Below the pieces are notes generated by a model. It had not been told where the DNA came from, made no database searches, and worked only from the letters and a program-made list of their open reading frames with translations. Both the position numbers and the translations under genes were made by a program. This document shows positions 22,732 to 29,583 of a stretch of DNA of 64,000 bases, one piece after another; the stretch's first letter is position 1, and every line of letters starts with the position of its first letter. Source of the DNA: Mycolicibacterium canariasense (GTDB lineage: Bacteria > Actinomycetota > Actinomycetes > Mycobacteriales > Mycobacteriaceae). The stretch is from positions 124,001-188,000 of the forward strand of contig NZ_LQOL01000058.1 of NCBI RefSeq assembly GCF_002101555.1. The letters run 5' to 3'.

Positions 22732-23483
22732 CGGTCTACTTCATCGGTGCCGGCCCCGGTGCGGCCGACCTGATCACCGTGCGCGGGCAACGCCTGCTGC
22801 AGAACTGCCCGGTGTGTCTCTACGCCGGCTCGATCATGCCCGCCGACCTGCTCGGGTACTGCGCGCCGGGCACCAGGATCGTCGACACCGGCCCCCTCAC
22901 GCTGGCCCAGATCATCGACGAATTGGTGGCCGCCGACCGCGCGGGTCTCGACGTCGCGCGGCTGCATTCCGGTGACCCGTCGATCTACAGTGCGCTCGCC
23001 GAGCAGTGCCGCCACCTGGACGCCCAGGGTGTCGAGTACGAGATCGTGCCCGGCGTACCGGCCTTCGCCGCCGCGGCGGCGGTGCTCGGGCGTGAGCTGA
23101 CGGTTCCCGGTGTCTCGCAGACCGTCACCCTGACCCGGGTGGCGACGCTGTCGACGGCGATGCCGCCGGGAGAGGACCTGCGCACGCTCTCGGCACCCGG
23201 GGCCACGCTGGTGCTGCACCTGGCGGCTGCACAGATCGAGACCATCGTCGCCGACCTCACCGCGGGCGGCTACACCACCGATACCCCGTGCGCGGTGGTG
23301 GCGTTCGCCAGCTGGCCGACCCAGCAGGTGCTGCGCAGCACGCTGGGGGAGATCGCCGGACAGCTGCGCGACGCGGGGATCACCAAGACCGCGGTCATCT
23401 TCGTCGGCGATGTGCTGGCCGCGGAGGGATTCACCGACAGCTACCTGTATTCGGCGGGCCGACGACGCGGGAGCCGGCACTAG
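22728..23483 (+). CDS. cobM: Precorrin-4 C11-methyltransferase CobM
   Basis: CobM transfers a methyl group from SAM to C11 of precorrin-4 to give precorrin-5. The 251-residue protein has the class III tetrapyrrole methylase motifs VYFIGAGPGAADLITVRG, SIMPADLLG, LHSGDPSIYSALAEQ, and VPGVPAFAAAAAVLGRELTVPG with the SQTVTLTR segment. GTG 22728 lies inside the cobL stop. The stop shares one base with cobK, so the three genes form one compact operon. Confidence 0.97.
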   Translation: MTVYFIGAGPGAADLITVRGQRLLQNCPVCLYAGSIMPADLLGYCAPGTRIVDTGPLTLAQIIDELVAADRAGLDVARLHSGDPSIYSALAEQCRHLDAQGVEYEIVPGVPAFAAAAAVLGRELTVPGVSQTVTLTRVATLSTAMPPGEDLRTLSAPGATLVLHLAAAQIETIVADLTAGGYTTDTPCAVVAFASWPTQQVLRSTLGEIAGQLRDAGITKTAVIFVGDVLAAEGFTDSYLYSAGRRRGSRH

Positions 23484-24211
23484 TGCGGGTGCTCATCCTG
23501 GGCGGCACCGGTGAAGCCAGGGCGTTGGCCGCCGCGCTGCACCCGCGCGTGCAGGTGATCAGTTCACTGGCCGGCCGGGTCCCGGATCCGGCGCTGCCGG
23601 TGGGCGAGGTGCGGGTCGGCGGGTTCGGCGGCACCGCCGGGCTGGTGCACTGGCTGCGCGAGACCGGGGTGGACGCCGTGGTCGACGCCACCCACCCCTT
23701 TGCCGCGACCATCACCGCCCACGGCGCCCAGGCGTGTGCCGAAACCAGCGTGCCGCACCTGGTCCTGGCCCGTCCGGCCTGGCCCACCGGCAGGGCCATC
23801 GTGGTGGGTTCGGATACCGAGGCCGCACAAACCGTTGTCCAACACGGCTTTTCGAGGGTTTTCCTGACGACGGGCCGGTCCGGCACGGCGGCGTTCGCCG
23901 GGGTGAACGCGTGGTTTCTGATCCGTGCCGTCACCGCACCGGAGCCCGCGACGCTGCCGCCCGATCATCGACTGCTGTTGTCGCGCGGACCGTACGACTA
24001 TGACGGCGAACTCGCGCTGCTGCGCGACCACCGGATCGATGCACTGGTCACCAAGAACAGTGGCGGTGCCATGACCGAGGCCAAGATTCGGGCCGCCGAG
24101 GCCGCGGACGTCGCGATCGTCATGGTGGACCGGCCCGCCCTACCGGCCGGGGTGCACACCGTGGCCACCGTCGAGCAGGCGGTGGCTTGGCTGGCCGGCC
24201 TGTCGTCCTAG
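23483..24211 (+). CDS. cobK: Precorrin-6A reductase CobK
   Basis: CobK reduces the macrocycle of precorrin-6A with NADPH to form precorrin-6B (dihydro-precorrin-6). The 242-residue protein begins RVLILGGTGEARALAAAL, the Rossmann entry, and contains VDATHPFAA, FLTTGRSGTAAF and VTKNSGGAMTEAKI, all typical of CobK/CbiJ. GTG 23483 is the last base of the cobM stop. It ends on a CTAG that also contains the stop of the convergent kinase-like gene. Confidence 0.96.
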   Translation: MRVLILGGTGEARALAAALHPRVQVISSLAGRVPDPALPVGEVRVGGFGGTAGLVHWLRETGVDAVVDATHPFAATITAHGAQACAETSVPHLVLARPAWPTGRAIVVGSDTEAAQTVVQHGFSRVFLTTGRSGTAAFAGVNAWFLIRAVTAPEPATLPPDHRLLLSRGPYDYDGELALLRDHRIDALVTKNSGGAMTEAKIRAAEAADVAIVMVDRPALPAGVHTVATVEQAVAWLAGLSS

Positions 24212-25248
24212 ATGAGGGCGAACGTATCGAGTTCGCGGATGGCCGCGCAGGAACGCTTCGCCATCACGAGCATCATCTCGTCGCCGCGGTCGGTCGCGGC
24301 GGCGAACGCGGTGCCGAACGCGATGATCAGCGGCGCCTGCAGCATGCCCAGACGGTAATCACGCCAACAGGTTTCGCGGTCGTAGCCGGTGACCCCCAGG
24401 CTCAGTAACTCGGCGTGGTAGGCATCCACCAGCTGCGCCTCGGCGTGCGCGCGCACGTCGGGATCCAGACTGGTGCCGGTGAAGTAGGCCAGGTCTCTGG
24501 CCGGCAGACCGGACCCCAGCGTCTGCCAGTCCACGATGGTCACAGCGGTGTGACCGGGATCGAAGAGCATGTTGTCCAGCCGGTAGTCGCCGTGCAACAG
24601 CGCGAACCGTTCGGGTTCGGCCAGCAGCCACGGCGTCACCATGCTCAGCGCCGCTTCCAGCGTCTCCCGGTCGACGGCGCTCAGCCGCGGGCCCAGCTTC
24701 TCCACTGTGATCCCGCTGGCCATGGTGGCGACCTCACCCATCCCGGAGGCCATCGCGCTGTCCGGCCGCGGCATCGCGATTCCGGGGAAGTCGGTCCACT
24801 TCGGGTCACACCAACTGGGCGCGTGCAAGCCGGCCAGCGCCCGCACCGCCAGCAGCGCGTCCCCGGCCGAGCAACCGGCAATCTGGTCGCCCTGCCGGGC
24901 CGGAGCCAGATCGGCCAGCAGCAGCACGAATTCGGCGCCGTCGTCCTCGATCTCGCAGTAGTAGCTCTGCGGCACCGGCACCGAGACCAGGTCGGCGATG
25001 TCGTTGTAGAAGGCGTGTTCGGACCGATAGCCGATCGCGACGCGGTCGCGCACGGTGTCGTCCTGGGCCGGCAGCTTGACCGCAAAGCTGGCGGGCAGCC
25101 CGGTCTCGTCGGTGTACTCGACCGTCAACCGGTAGGTCGCACCGGTTTGACCGGTCCCGATCGGCGTCACCCGGACCGCTTGTACCTCGGCACCCAGAAC
25201 ACCGGTGAGCCAGTCCGCCGTCACGTCACCGGGCGTCCGCGGGATCAT
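24208..25248 (-). CDS. APH/choline-kinase-like phosphotransferase
   Basis: This 346-residue protein has the protein-kinase-like APH fold. The nucleotide-loop region is around GTGQTGATYRLTVEY. The catalytic loop is LLHGDYRLDNMLFD and the metal aspartate is in IVDWQT. Members phosphorylate aminoglycosides, choline, acyl or other small hydroxyl compounds, and many mycobacterial paralogues have unknown substrates, so resistance should not be assumed. In M. tuberculosis the interval between cobK and cobI holds sigC, blaC and Rv2067c. Here this single gene occupies it. It is distantly related to the N-terminal half of the protein at 43737. Confidence 0.85.
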   Translation of the reverse strand: MIPRTPGDVTADWLTGVLGAEVQAVRVTPIGTGQTGATYRLTVEYTDETGLPASFAVKLPAQDDTVRDRVAIGYRSEHAFYNDIADLVSVPVPQSYYCEIEDDGAEFVLLLADLAPARQGDQIAGCSAGDALLAVRALAGLHAPSWCDPKWTDFPGIAMPRPDSAMASGMGEVATMASGITVEKLGPRLSAVDRETLEAALSMVTPWLLAEPERFALLHGDYRLDNMLFDPGHTAVTIVDWQTLGSGLPARDLAYFTGTSLDPDVRAHAEAQLVDAYHAELLSLGVTGYDRETCWRDYRLGMLQAPLIIAFGTAFAAATDRGDEMMLVMAKRSCAAIRELDTFALI

Positions 25249-25299
25249 GCGCGGACCCTAAGCCGGGTACTGACGCGTGTCAACGATCGTCGAGCAGCG

Positions 25300-26877
25300 T
25301 CAGCCGGGGTAGTAGCGGGGCGTGAACACCCGGTCACCGTGCCACTGCGTCTGCGACGAGCCGATGATCAACATGCAGCGCATGTCGATCTCGGCGGGAT
25401 CGAGCTTCCCGAGTGTCACCACCCGCACGTTCTCCTGCGGGCCCGCGACATCCCTGCCGATCACCACGGGCGTCGCCGGGTCGCGGTGCCCGAGCAGCAG
25501 CTCTTTCATCGCACCGACCTGCCAGGTACGCGTCTTGGATGCCGGGTTGTAGACGGCGATGGCCATATCGGCCGCCGCGGCCGCGCTGATCCGCTTGGCG
25601 ATGATCTCCCACGGCTTGAGTCGATCCGACAGCGAGATCACGGCATAGTCGTGCCCCAGCGGTGCACCGACCCGGCTGGCGACCGCCTGCGCGGCCGTCA
25701 TTGCCGGAATCACCCGCACCGGCACGTCCGGCCAGGCCTTGGCTTCCTCCAATACGGCGGTGGCCATGGCGAAGACGCCGGGGTCACCGGAGGAGACCAC
25801 CACCACGGCCTTGCCCTGCTGGGCCAACTCGCAGGCCAGCCGGGCCCGCGCCGGTTCGTCGGTGTTGTCGCTGGGATGGCGGGTCTGCCCGGTGCGCACG
25901 CCCACCCGCTCCAGATAGGGGAAGTACCCGATGAGATCGGTGGCCTTGGCCAGCTCGCGGCGCGTCTGCGGGGTGATCCAGTCCAGGTCGCCGGGGCCGA
26001 GCCCGACCACCGCGACGCTGCCTTTCGGCGTCGGCGTCGGCGTCGGCGTTGGGGCGAGCGAAGCGACGGGGGAGTGACCCGGGGCGAGCGAAGCGACGGG
26101 GGAGTGACCCGGGGCGAGCGAAGCGACGGGAGAGCTACCGTGCCGCGGCTGCGCCGCCTCACCGGGCAGCATGACGATCGAGAAGTACGGCACCGATGCG
26201 TCGTCGACGTCCCCGGCAGCGAGCACCCGTTGCTGCTCGGTGCTGGCCCGCTCCACGTAGAACGCCCGATCGAGGCTCTTGGTGGCCGAAAGTGCCTGCC
26301 GCACTTCGGGATATGACTTGCCCAGCTTCATGATCACGGCGGCGTCGGTATCGGCCAGCCGCCGGGTCAGTTCGGCGGCCGGCAACGTTCCCGGCAGGAT
26401 GGTCAGCACCTCGTCGCCCTGCACCAGTGGGGTGCCGGTGGCAGCCGACGCCGCGCTCACCGACGTCACGCCGGGCACGATCACGGCGTCGAACCGTTCG
26501 GTGAGTCGGTTGTGCATGTGCATATAGGAGCTGTAGAACAGCGGATCGCCCTCGGCGAGCAGGGCGACGTCGCGCCCGGCGTCCAGGTGGGCGGCGATGC
26601 GGTCGGCGGCCTGGGTGTAGAAATCCTCCATCGCCCCGGCGTAACCACCCGGATGTTCGGTGGTCTCGGTGGTCACCGGGTACACCAGGTGCTCCTCGAG
26701 CTGGCCGGCGCGCAGATACGGCTCGGCGATACGCCGCGCGATGCTGCGGCCGTGCCGGGCGCTGTGATAGGCCACCACGTCGGCGGCCGCAATCAGCCGC
26801 GCCGCCTTGACGGTGACCAGCTCCGGGTCACCGGGGCCCAGGCCCACGCCGTAGAGGATGCCTTTGCCTTCGCTCAT
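25300..26877 (-). CDS. cobIJ: CobI-CobJ fusion: precorrin-2 C20- and precorrin-3B C17-methyltransferase
   Basis: This 525-residue bifunctional enzyme catalyses the C20 methylation of precorrin-2 (N-terminal CobI, about 1-245) and the C17 methylation with ring contraction of precorrin-3B (C-terminal CobJ, about 285-525). Each half has a tetrapyrrole-methylase P-loop-like start (GVGLGPGDPELVT; VVGLGPGDLDWIT) and a GDP motif (AEGDPLFYSS; SSGDPGVFAMA). The linker contains three copies of SPVASLAP(GH) and a (TP)n run, encoded by a DNA repeat. The linker is unusual but leaves both catalytic domains intact. It overlaps cobH by ATGA at 26874-26877 and is transcribed with cobH and cobG. Confidence 0.96.
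   Translation of the reverse strand: MSEGKGILYGVGLGPGDPELVTVKAARLIAAADVVAYHSARHGRSIARRIAEPYLRAGQLEEHLVYPVTTETTEHPGGYAGAMEDFYTQAADRIAAHLDAGRDVALLAEGDPLFYSSYMHMHNRLTERFDAVIVPGVTSVSAASAATGTPLVQGDEVLTILPGTLPAAELTRRLADTDAAVIMKLGKSYPEVRQALSATKSLDRAFYVERASTEQQRVLAAGDVDDASVPYFSIVMLPGEAAQPRHGSSPVASLAPGHSPVASLAPGHSPVASLAPTPTPTPTPKGSVAVVGLGPGDLDWITPQTRRELAKATDLIGYFPYLERVGVRTGQTRHPSDNTDEPARARLACELAQQGKAVVVVSSGDPGVFAMATAVLEEAKAWPDVPVRVIPAMTAAQAVASRVGAPLGHDYAVISLSDRLKPWEIIAKRISAAAAADMAIAVYNPASKTRTWQVGAMKELLLGHRDPATPVVIGRDVAGPQENVRVVTLGKLDPAEIDMRCMLIIGSSQTQWHGDRVFTPRYYPG
26026..26130. repeat. In-frame 30-bp tandem repeats and a GGCGTC hexamer run in the cobIJ linker
   Basis: From 26051 a 30-bp unit with the core GGGGCGAGCGAAGCGACGGG is repeated at 26081 and, in part, at 26111. 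The period is a multiple of three, so the reading frame survives. It is preceded by about four copies of GGCGTC (26026-26050) that encode the TP dipeptides. The GAGCGAAGCGAC core recurs near 20812 in the N-terminus of the SDR gene. Confidence 0.8.
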
Positions 26878-27500
26878 TCGTGTTCGCTCGCAATCGCATT
26901 CACCGCCGCGGCGGCCATTGCACTGCCGCCTCGGCGGCCCGTCACCACCAGATAGGACATCCCGCGCGGGCGGGCGATCAGCTCATCCTTGGACTGCGCC
27001 GATCCGACGAACCCGACGGGTCCGCCGAGCACCGCGGCGGGCGTCGGGGCGCCCTCGTCGATCAGCTCGAGCAGCCGGAACAGTGCCGTCGGCGCGTTGC
27101 CGATGGCCAGCACGGCGCCGTCGAGGCGGTCGGCCCACAGGTCCACCGCGGCGGCGGACCGGGTGCTGCCCAACGTGGCCGCCAGTGCCGGCGCGCGCGG
27201 GTCGGCGACCAACGACACCACCTCGTTGTCGGCGGGCAGCCGCGACCGGGTGATACCGGCGGCCACCATCGAGGAGTCACAGAGGATGGGCGCGCCGGCG
27301 GCCAGGGCGGCGTGGGCCCGGGTGACGACATCGGGGCTGAACGCCACATGCTCACCGAGATCGACCTGGCCGCAGGTGTGGATCAGGCGGACGACGACAC
27401 GCGCGATCTCCGCGGGGAACCGGGTCAGGTCGGCCTCGGCGCGGATGGTCGCAAACGATTGCCGGTAGATCTCCGCGGCGTCGCGGACGTAGTCGAGCAC
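26874..27500 (-). CDS. cobH: Precorrin-8X methylmutase CobH
   Basis: CobH moves a methyl group from C11 to C12, turning precorrin-8 into hydrogenobyrinic acid. The 208-residue protein has the characteristic LIHTCGQVDLGEHVAFSP, with a catalytic histidine, and APILCDSSMVAAGITRSRLP. AVLGGPVGFVGSAQSKDELIA, the substrate-binding segment, is also present. The GTG start at 27500 lies six bases after TAGGGT, whose TAG is the stop codon of cobG, which suggests a leaderless internal promoter. It overlaps cobIJ by four bases. Confidence 0.97.
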   Translation of the reverse strand: MLDYVRDAAEIYRQSFATIRAEADLTRFPAEIARVVVRLIHTCGQVDLGEHVAFSPDVVTRAHAALAAGAPILCDSSMVAAGITRSRLPADNEVVSLVADPRAPALAATLGSTRSAAAVDLWADRLDGAVLAIGNAPTALFRLLELIDEGAPTPAAVLGGPVGFVGSAQSKDELIARPRGMSYLVVTGRRGGSAMAAAAVNAIASEHE

Positions 27501-27506
27501 CAGATC

Positions 27507-27512
27507 ACCCTA
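27507..27512 (-). promoter_or_regulatory. -10 of cobH made from the cobG stop codon
   Basis: Read on the minus strand, TAGGGT begins with the cobG TAG stop and is followed by six bases and GTG 27500. This is a strong match to the leaderless TAnnnT arrangement and would let cobH-cobIJ be expressed apart from cobG. Confidence 0.5.
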
Positions 27513-28613
27513 CGGGTGACGCCCCTGGTAGCCGTTCCCGGTGGCCACCAGCACCTGCGCGCCCGCCGGACTGCCACAGGCCCGTGGGCAGCCAACGAAA
27601 TGCCGATGTACGCCGGGCGCCCCGTCGTGGAGCGCCGCCGCGGCATCCGAGCGCACATCAGTGAGAGATTTGTCACATCCCGGTCGTCCGGTACAGGCGC
27701 TGACCCGCAGCCACGGCGAGTTCTCGTCGAACACCAGACCCAGCGGGGCCAGCACCCGCAGCGCCGTGTCGGCCACGCTCTCGTCGAGATCGCAGATCAG
27801 CACCGATCGCCATGGCGTGATGAGCACCGGCGCCTCGATGGCGGCCAGGTATTCGGCGACCCTGGCGCGCAGCACGCCCAGCGGCACCACCGCGCCCAGG
27901 CTGACGTTCCCGTCGTCCTGGGTGATCCAGCCAACCGGTGGGCACGATATCGCCGGATAACGCGGGCCGGTCGCGGCACCGTCGAGCAGCACGGCGGGGT
28001 CGGGCAGTTCGCTCACTCGCCATGCGGTGCCCCTGATCCCGACGAACCGGCGGGCGACCGAGAGCAGCGTCGCAACCGTCTCCGCGGGCGCGATGCGCAC
28101 TCCGCTGTCCCGGCCGGCCAGGATCACCGCGAAGCTGTCGGCACCGTCGGCGTGCACGCCGACGTCGGGTCCCAGCCCGGCCACGTCGCCGCGGCCGTCG
28201 TCGAGGGCGAACAGGAAGCGGCCCGGCAACGCGGCCAGGTCGGGCGAGTCGCACAGCGCCGCATCCAATTCGGCCGCCAGGGTCCGGACGTCGGCGCGGC
28301 CCCCGCTGCGGCCGGAAAGCGGCGAGGCCACGATGTTGCGGACCCGCTCATGGGTGGGCGAGGGCAGCAGCCCGGACGCGGCGACGGCGGCCGCCACCGC
28401 ATCGGTATCGGTGATGGCGCGGATCTGCAGATTGCCGCGCGAGGTGAGTTCCATTGCCGGCGAGGCGAACTGATCGGCGGCCTGCGCGAGTGCGATCAGC
28501 TGCGCGGCCGTGATCGCACCCCCGGGCAGCCGGATGCGGATCAGCGCACCGTCGGCGGCCCGGTGCACCTGCAGCGCGCCGGGGCACGCGTCGTCGTCAC
28601 GGACCCGGATCAT
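27510..28613 (-). CDS. cobG: Precorrin-3B synthase CobG
   Basis: CobG is the oxygen-dependent iron-sulphur/sirohaem-like protein that converts precorrin-2-derived precorrin-3A to precorrin-3B, so the pathway is aerobic. The 367-residue protein resembles sulfite/nitrite reductases. DACPGALQVH comes near the start, then a substrate-contact block TSRGNLQIRAI. The cluster cysteines CTGRPGCDKS and CPRACGSP provide four candidate 4Fe-4S ligands. The ATG at 28613 gives the family N-terminus and lies six bases after TACGGT on the minus strand. A GTG further upstream would add 12 residues and is less likely. Confidence 0.95.
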   Translation of the reverse strand: MIRVRDDDACPGALQVHRAADGALIRIRLPGGAITAAQLIALAQAADQFASPAMELTSRGNLQIRAITDTDAVAAAVAASGLLPSPTHERVRNIVASPLSGRSGGRADVRTLAAELDAALCDSPDLAALPGRFLFALDDGRGDVAGLGPDVGVHADGADSFAVILAGRDSGVRIAPAETVATLLSVARRFVGIRGTAWRVSELPDPAVLLDGAATGPRYPAISCPPVGWITQDDGNVSLGAVVPLGVLRARVAEYLAAIEAPVLITPWRSVLICDLDESVADTALRVLAPLGLVFDENSPWLRVSACTGRPGCDKSLTDVRSDAAAALHDGAPGVHRHFVGCPRACGSPAGAQVLVATGNGYQGRHP

Positions 28614-28619
28614 GCACCA

Positions 28620-28625
28620 ACCGTA
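28620..28625 (-). promoter_or_regulatory. Candidate leaderless -10 of cobG
   Basis: Minus-strand TACGGT is separated by six bases from ATG 28613. It would start the cobG-cobH-cobIJ unit without a leader. No ribosome site is seen. Confidence 0.5.
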
Positions 28626-28754
28626 CGGCCTGCGTAGGGGTGGCGGCACGGGACCGCAGAACAGGTACCCGCCTACGCAATCGGCCAGGCCCCCGCGCTT
28701 CTAGATTCGGGGCATGCCCGCAGTTTGGGCAAATGTTGACGGGAAGTGATCGAC

Positions 28755-28928
28755 ATGACCAGCTTGGCCATCCGCCTACCTCACCCCAGCATCCACCTGG
28801 TCAGTGACGCGGCACGCGCAACCACAGCAAAGCTCCATGCGGCTTATGAACGGCGTGAACACCACGAGTGCAAACGGTACGAATTCCTCGAAGACGCGCT
28901 GCTGTCACGGGAGATGAAGCGGCTGTAG
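28755..28928 (+). CDS. Small hypothetical protein (57 residues)
   Basis: This short ORF encodes a protein beginning MTSLAIRLPHPSIHL and ending LSREMKRL, with a charged, helical middle (YERREHHECKRYEF). ATG 28755 is preceded by a weak GGAAGTGA stretch. An in-frame GTG at 28746 would add three residues. I recognise no family. In favour of a real gene, it occupies the only sizeable non-coding interval between cobG and the dioxygenase remnant, and its composition is not that of a frame-shifted shadow. It could still be spurious. Confidence 0.4.
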   Translation: MTSLAIRLPHPSIHLVSDAARATTAKLHAAYERREHHECKRYEFLEDALLSREMKRL

Positions 28929-28932
28929 CCAC

Positions 28933-29308
28933 TCAGCCGGCCAGCGGCACCGGCGTCACCACCGCGGAGTATCGCGACGGGTCCCCGGCCACCACCCGAC
29001 TGGACTACCCGTGCACGTCCGGCGTCCAGGTCCACCGAACGGTGTTCTCCAGCTTGGTGACTCGAGCCTGCAGCAGAGCGAACAGGGTCGCCGACTCGGT
29101 GGTGCCGAGTCCGCGGAACCGTTTGACGAAGTGGCCCAGCAGCACCCGCTTGCCGGTCTCGGGGTGCACCCGCACCACCGGGTGCCCGGTCTCGAAGTAC
29201 TCGGACACGGACTCGGCGCGGTACTCGCGGTTGTTGTCCGACACCTGATCCAGATCGGCGGACAACCGGACGCCGTCCACACGCGCGCCGATCCGAACAG
29301 CAGTTCAA
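28933..29308 (-). pseudogene. Decayed TauD/AtsK-type alpha-ketoglutarate-dependent dioxygenase
   Basis: On the minus strand three pieces of a TauD-family protein occur in order. The N-terminal piece is VRIGARVDGVRLSADLD. The C-terminal core is HPVVRVHPETGKR, then ESATLFALLQ and ENTVRWTW, ending PDVHG before a stop. After a one-base frame change, the tail SSRVVAGDPSRYSAVV runs to a TGA at 28935-28933. The centre of the protein, which carries the HxD metal site, is deleted, and the distal histidine region is lost, so it cannot be an active enzyme. It resembles M. tuberculosis Rv3406 and relatives. An open stretch of 29005-29280 could be miscalled as a 91-residue gene. Confidence 0.75.
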
Positions 29309-29329
29309 CGGGCATTCCGCGGGCGGTTC

Positions 29330-29345
29330 TGTGATGTGGCTCACG
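29330..29345. promoter_or_regulatory. CRP-like binding site
   Basis: TGTGATGTGGCTCACG fits TGTGA-N6-TCACA with one mismatch at the last base. This is the site type bound by mycobacterial CRP (Rv3676 family). It lies about 70 bases before a TAGATT -10 (29403-29408) and about 90 bases before the 35-residue ORF. Between it and the -10 I see nothing else recognisable. Confidence 0.5.
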
Positions 29346-29432
29346 TCGGCGCGCGGGCTGTCTCGTCCGGCACAGAAACCCGGTACCGGCGGTCCGGGGA
29401 AGTAGATTTCAGCCAGAAGAAAGGGGCGAACA

Positions 29433-29540
29433 ATGGCGTCACTCATTGCCATCGGAATCGGCGTCGCGTTGGTGTTCGGCGCCCTCGTGACACCGTACCG
29501 GGATTCGTGGTACGGCCGCTGGAGCCGTTCGGACCGCTGA
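29433..29540 (+). CDS. 35-residue small membrane protein
   Basis: This short ORF encodes MASLIAIGIGVALVFGAL followed by VTPYRDSWYGRWSRSDR. That is one hydrophobic helix of about 18 residues with a basic, aromatic C-terminal tail, the layout of single-pass microproteins. The ribosome site AAAGGGG lies at a suitable distance before ATG 29433, and TAGATT at 29403-29408 can serve as -10. It is too short for routine gene callers. It ends 43 bases before cobN. Function is unknown. Confidence 0.55.
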   Translation: MASLIAIGIGVALVFGALVTPYRDSWYGRWSRSDR

Positions 29541-29583
29541 CGGCGCTCACCTGAGCACCCGGTACGTGCGGTACGAATAGACG

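Noticed and set aside
24221..24240. Possible SOS box (GAAC...GTTC) at the cobK end
   Set aside because: Spacing between the half-sites is seven, not four, and it lies inside a coding region at a convergent gene end.
24415..28637. Long plus-strand frames across the kinase, cobIJ, cobH and cobG genes
   Set aside because: These frames are antisense to recognised cob genes, read as Arg/Gly/His-rich low-complexity protein and match no family.
29005..29280. Intact 91-residue hypothetical protein
   Set aside because: Its N- and C-terminal parts match different regions of TauD-type enzymes with the centre missing, and a third fragment follows in another frame. A pseudogene explains it better.
29541..29583. 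Cobalamin riboswitch before cobN
   Set aside because: The interval is only 43 bases, with no B12-box set. Intervals before cobL and cobG are also too short.
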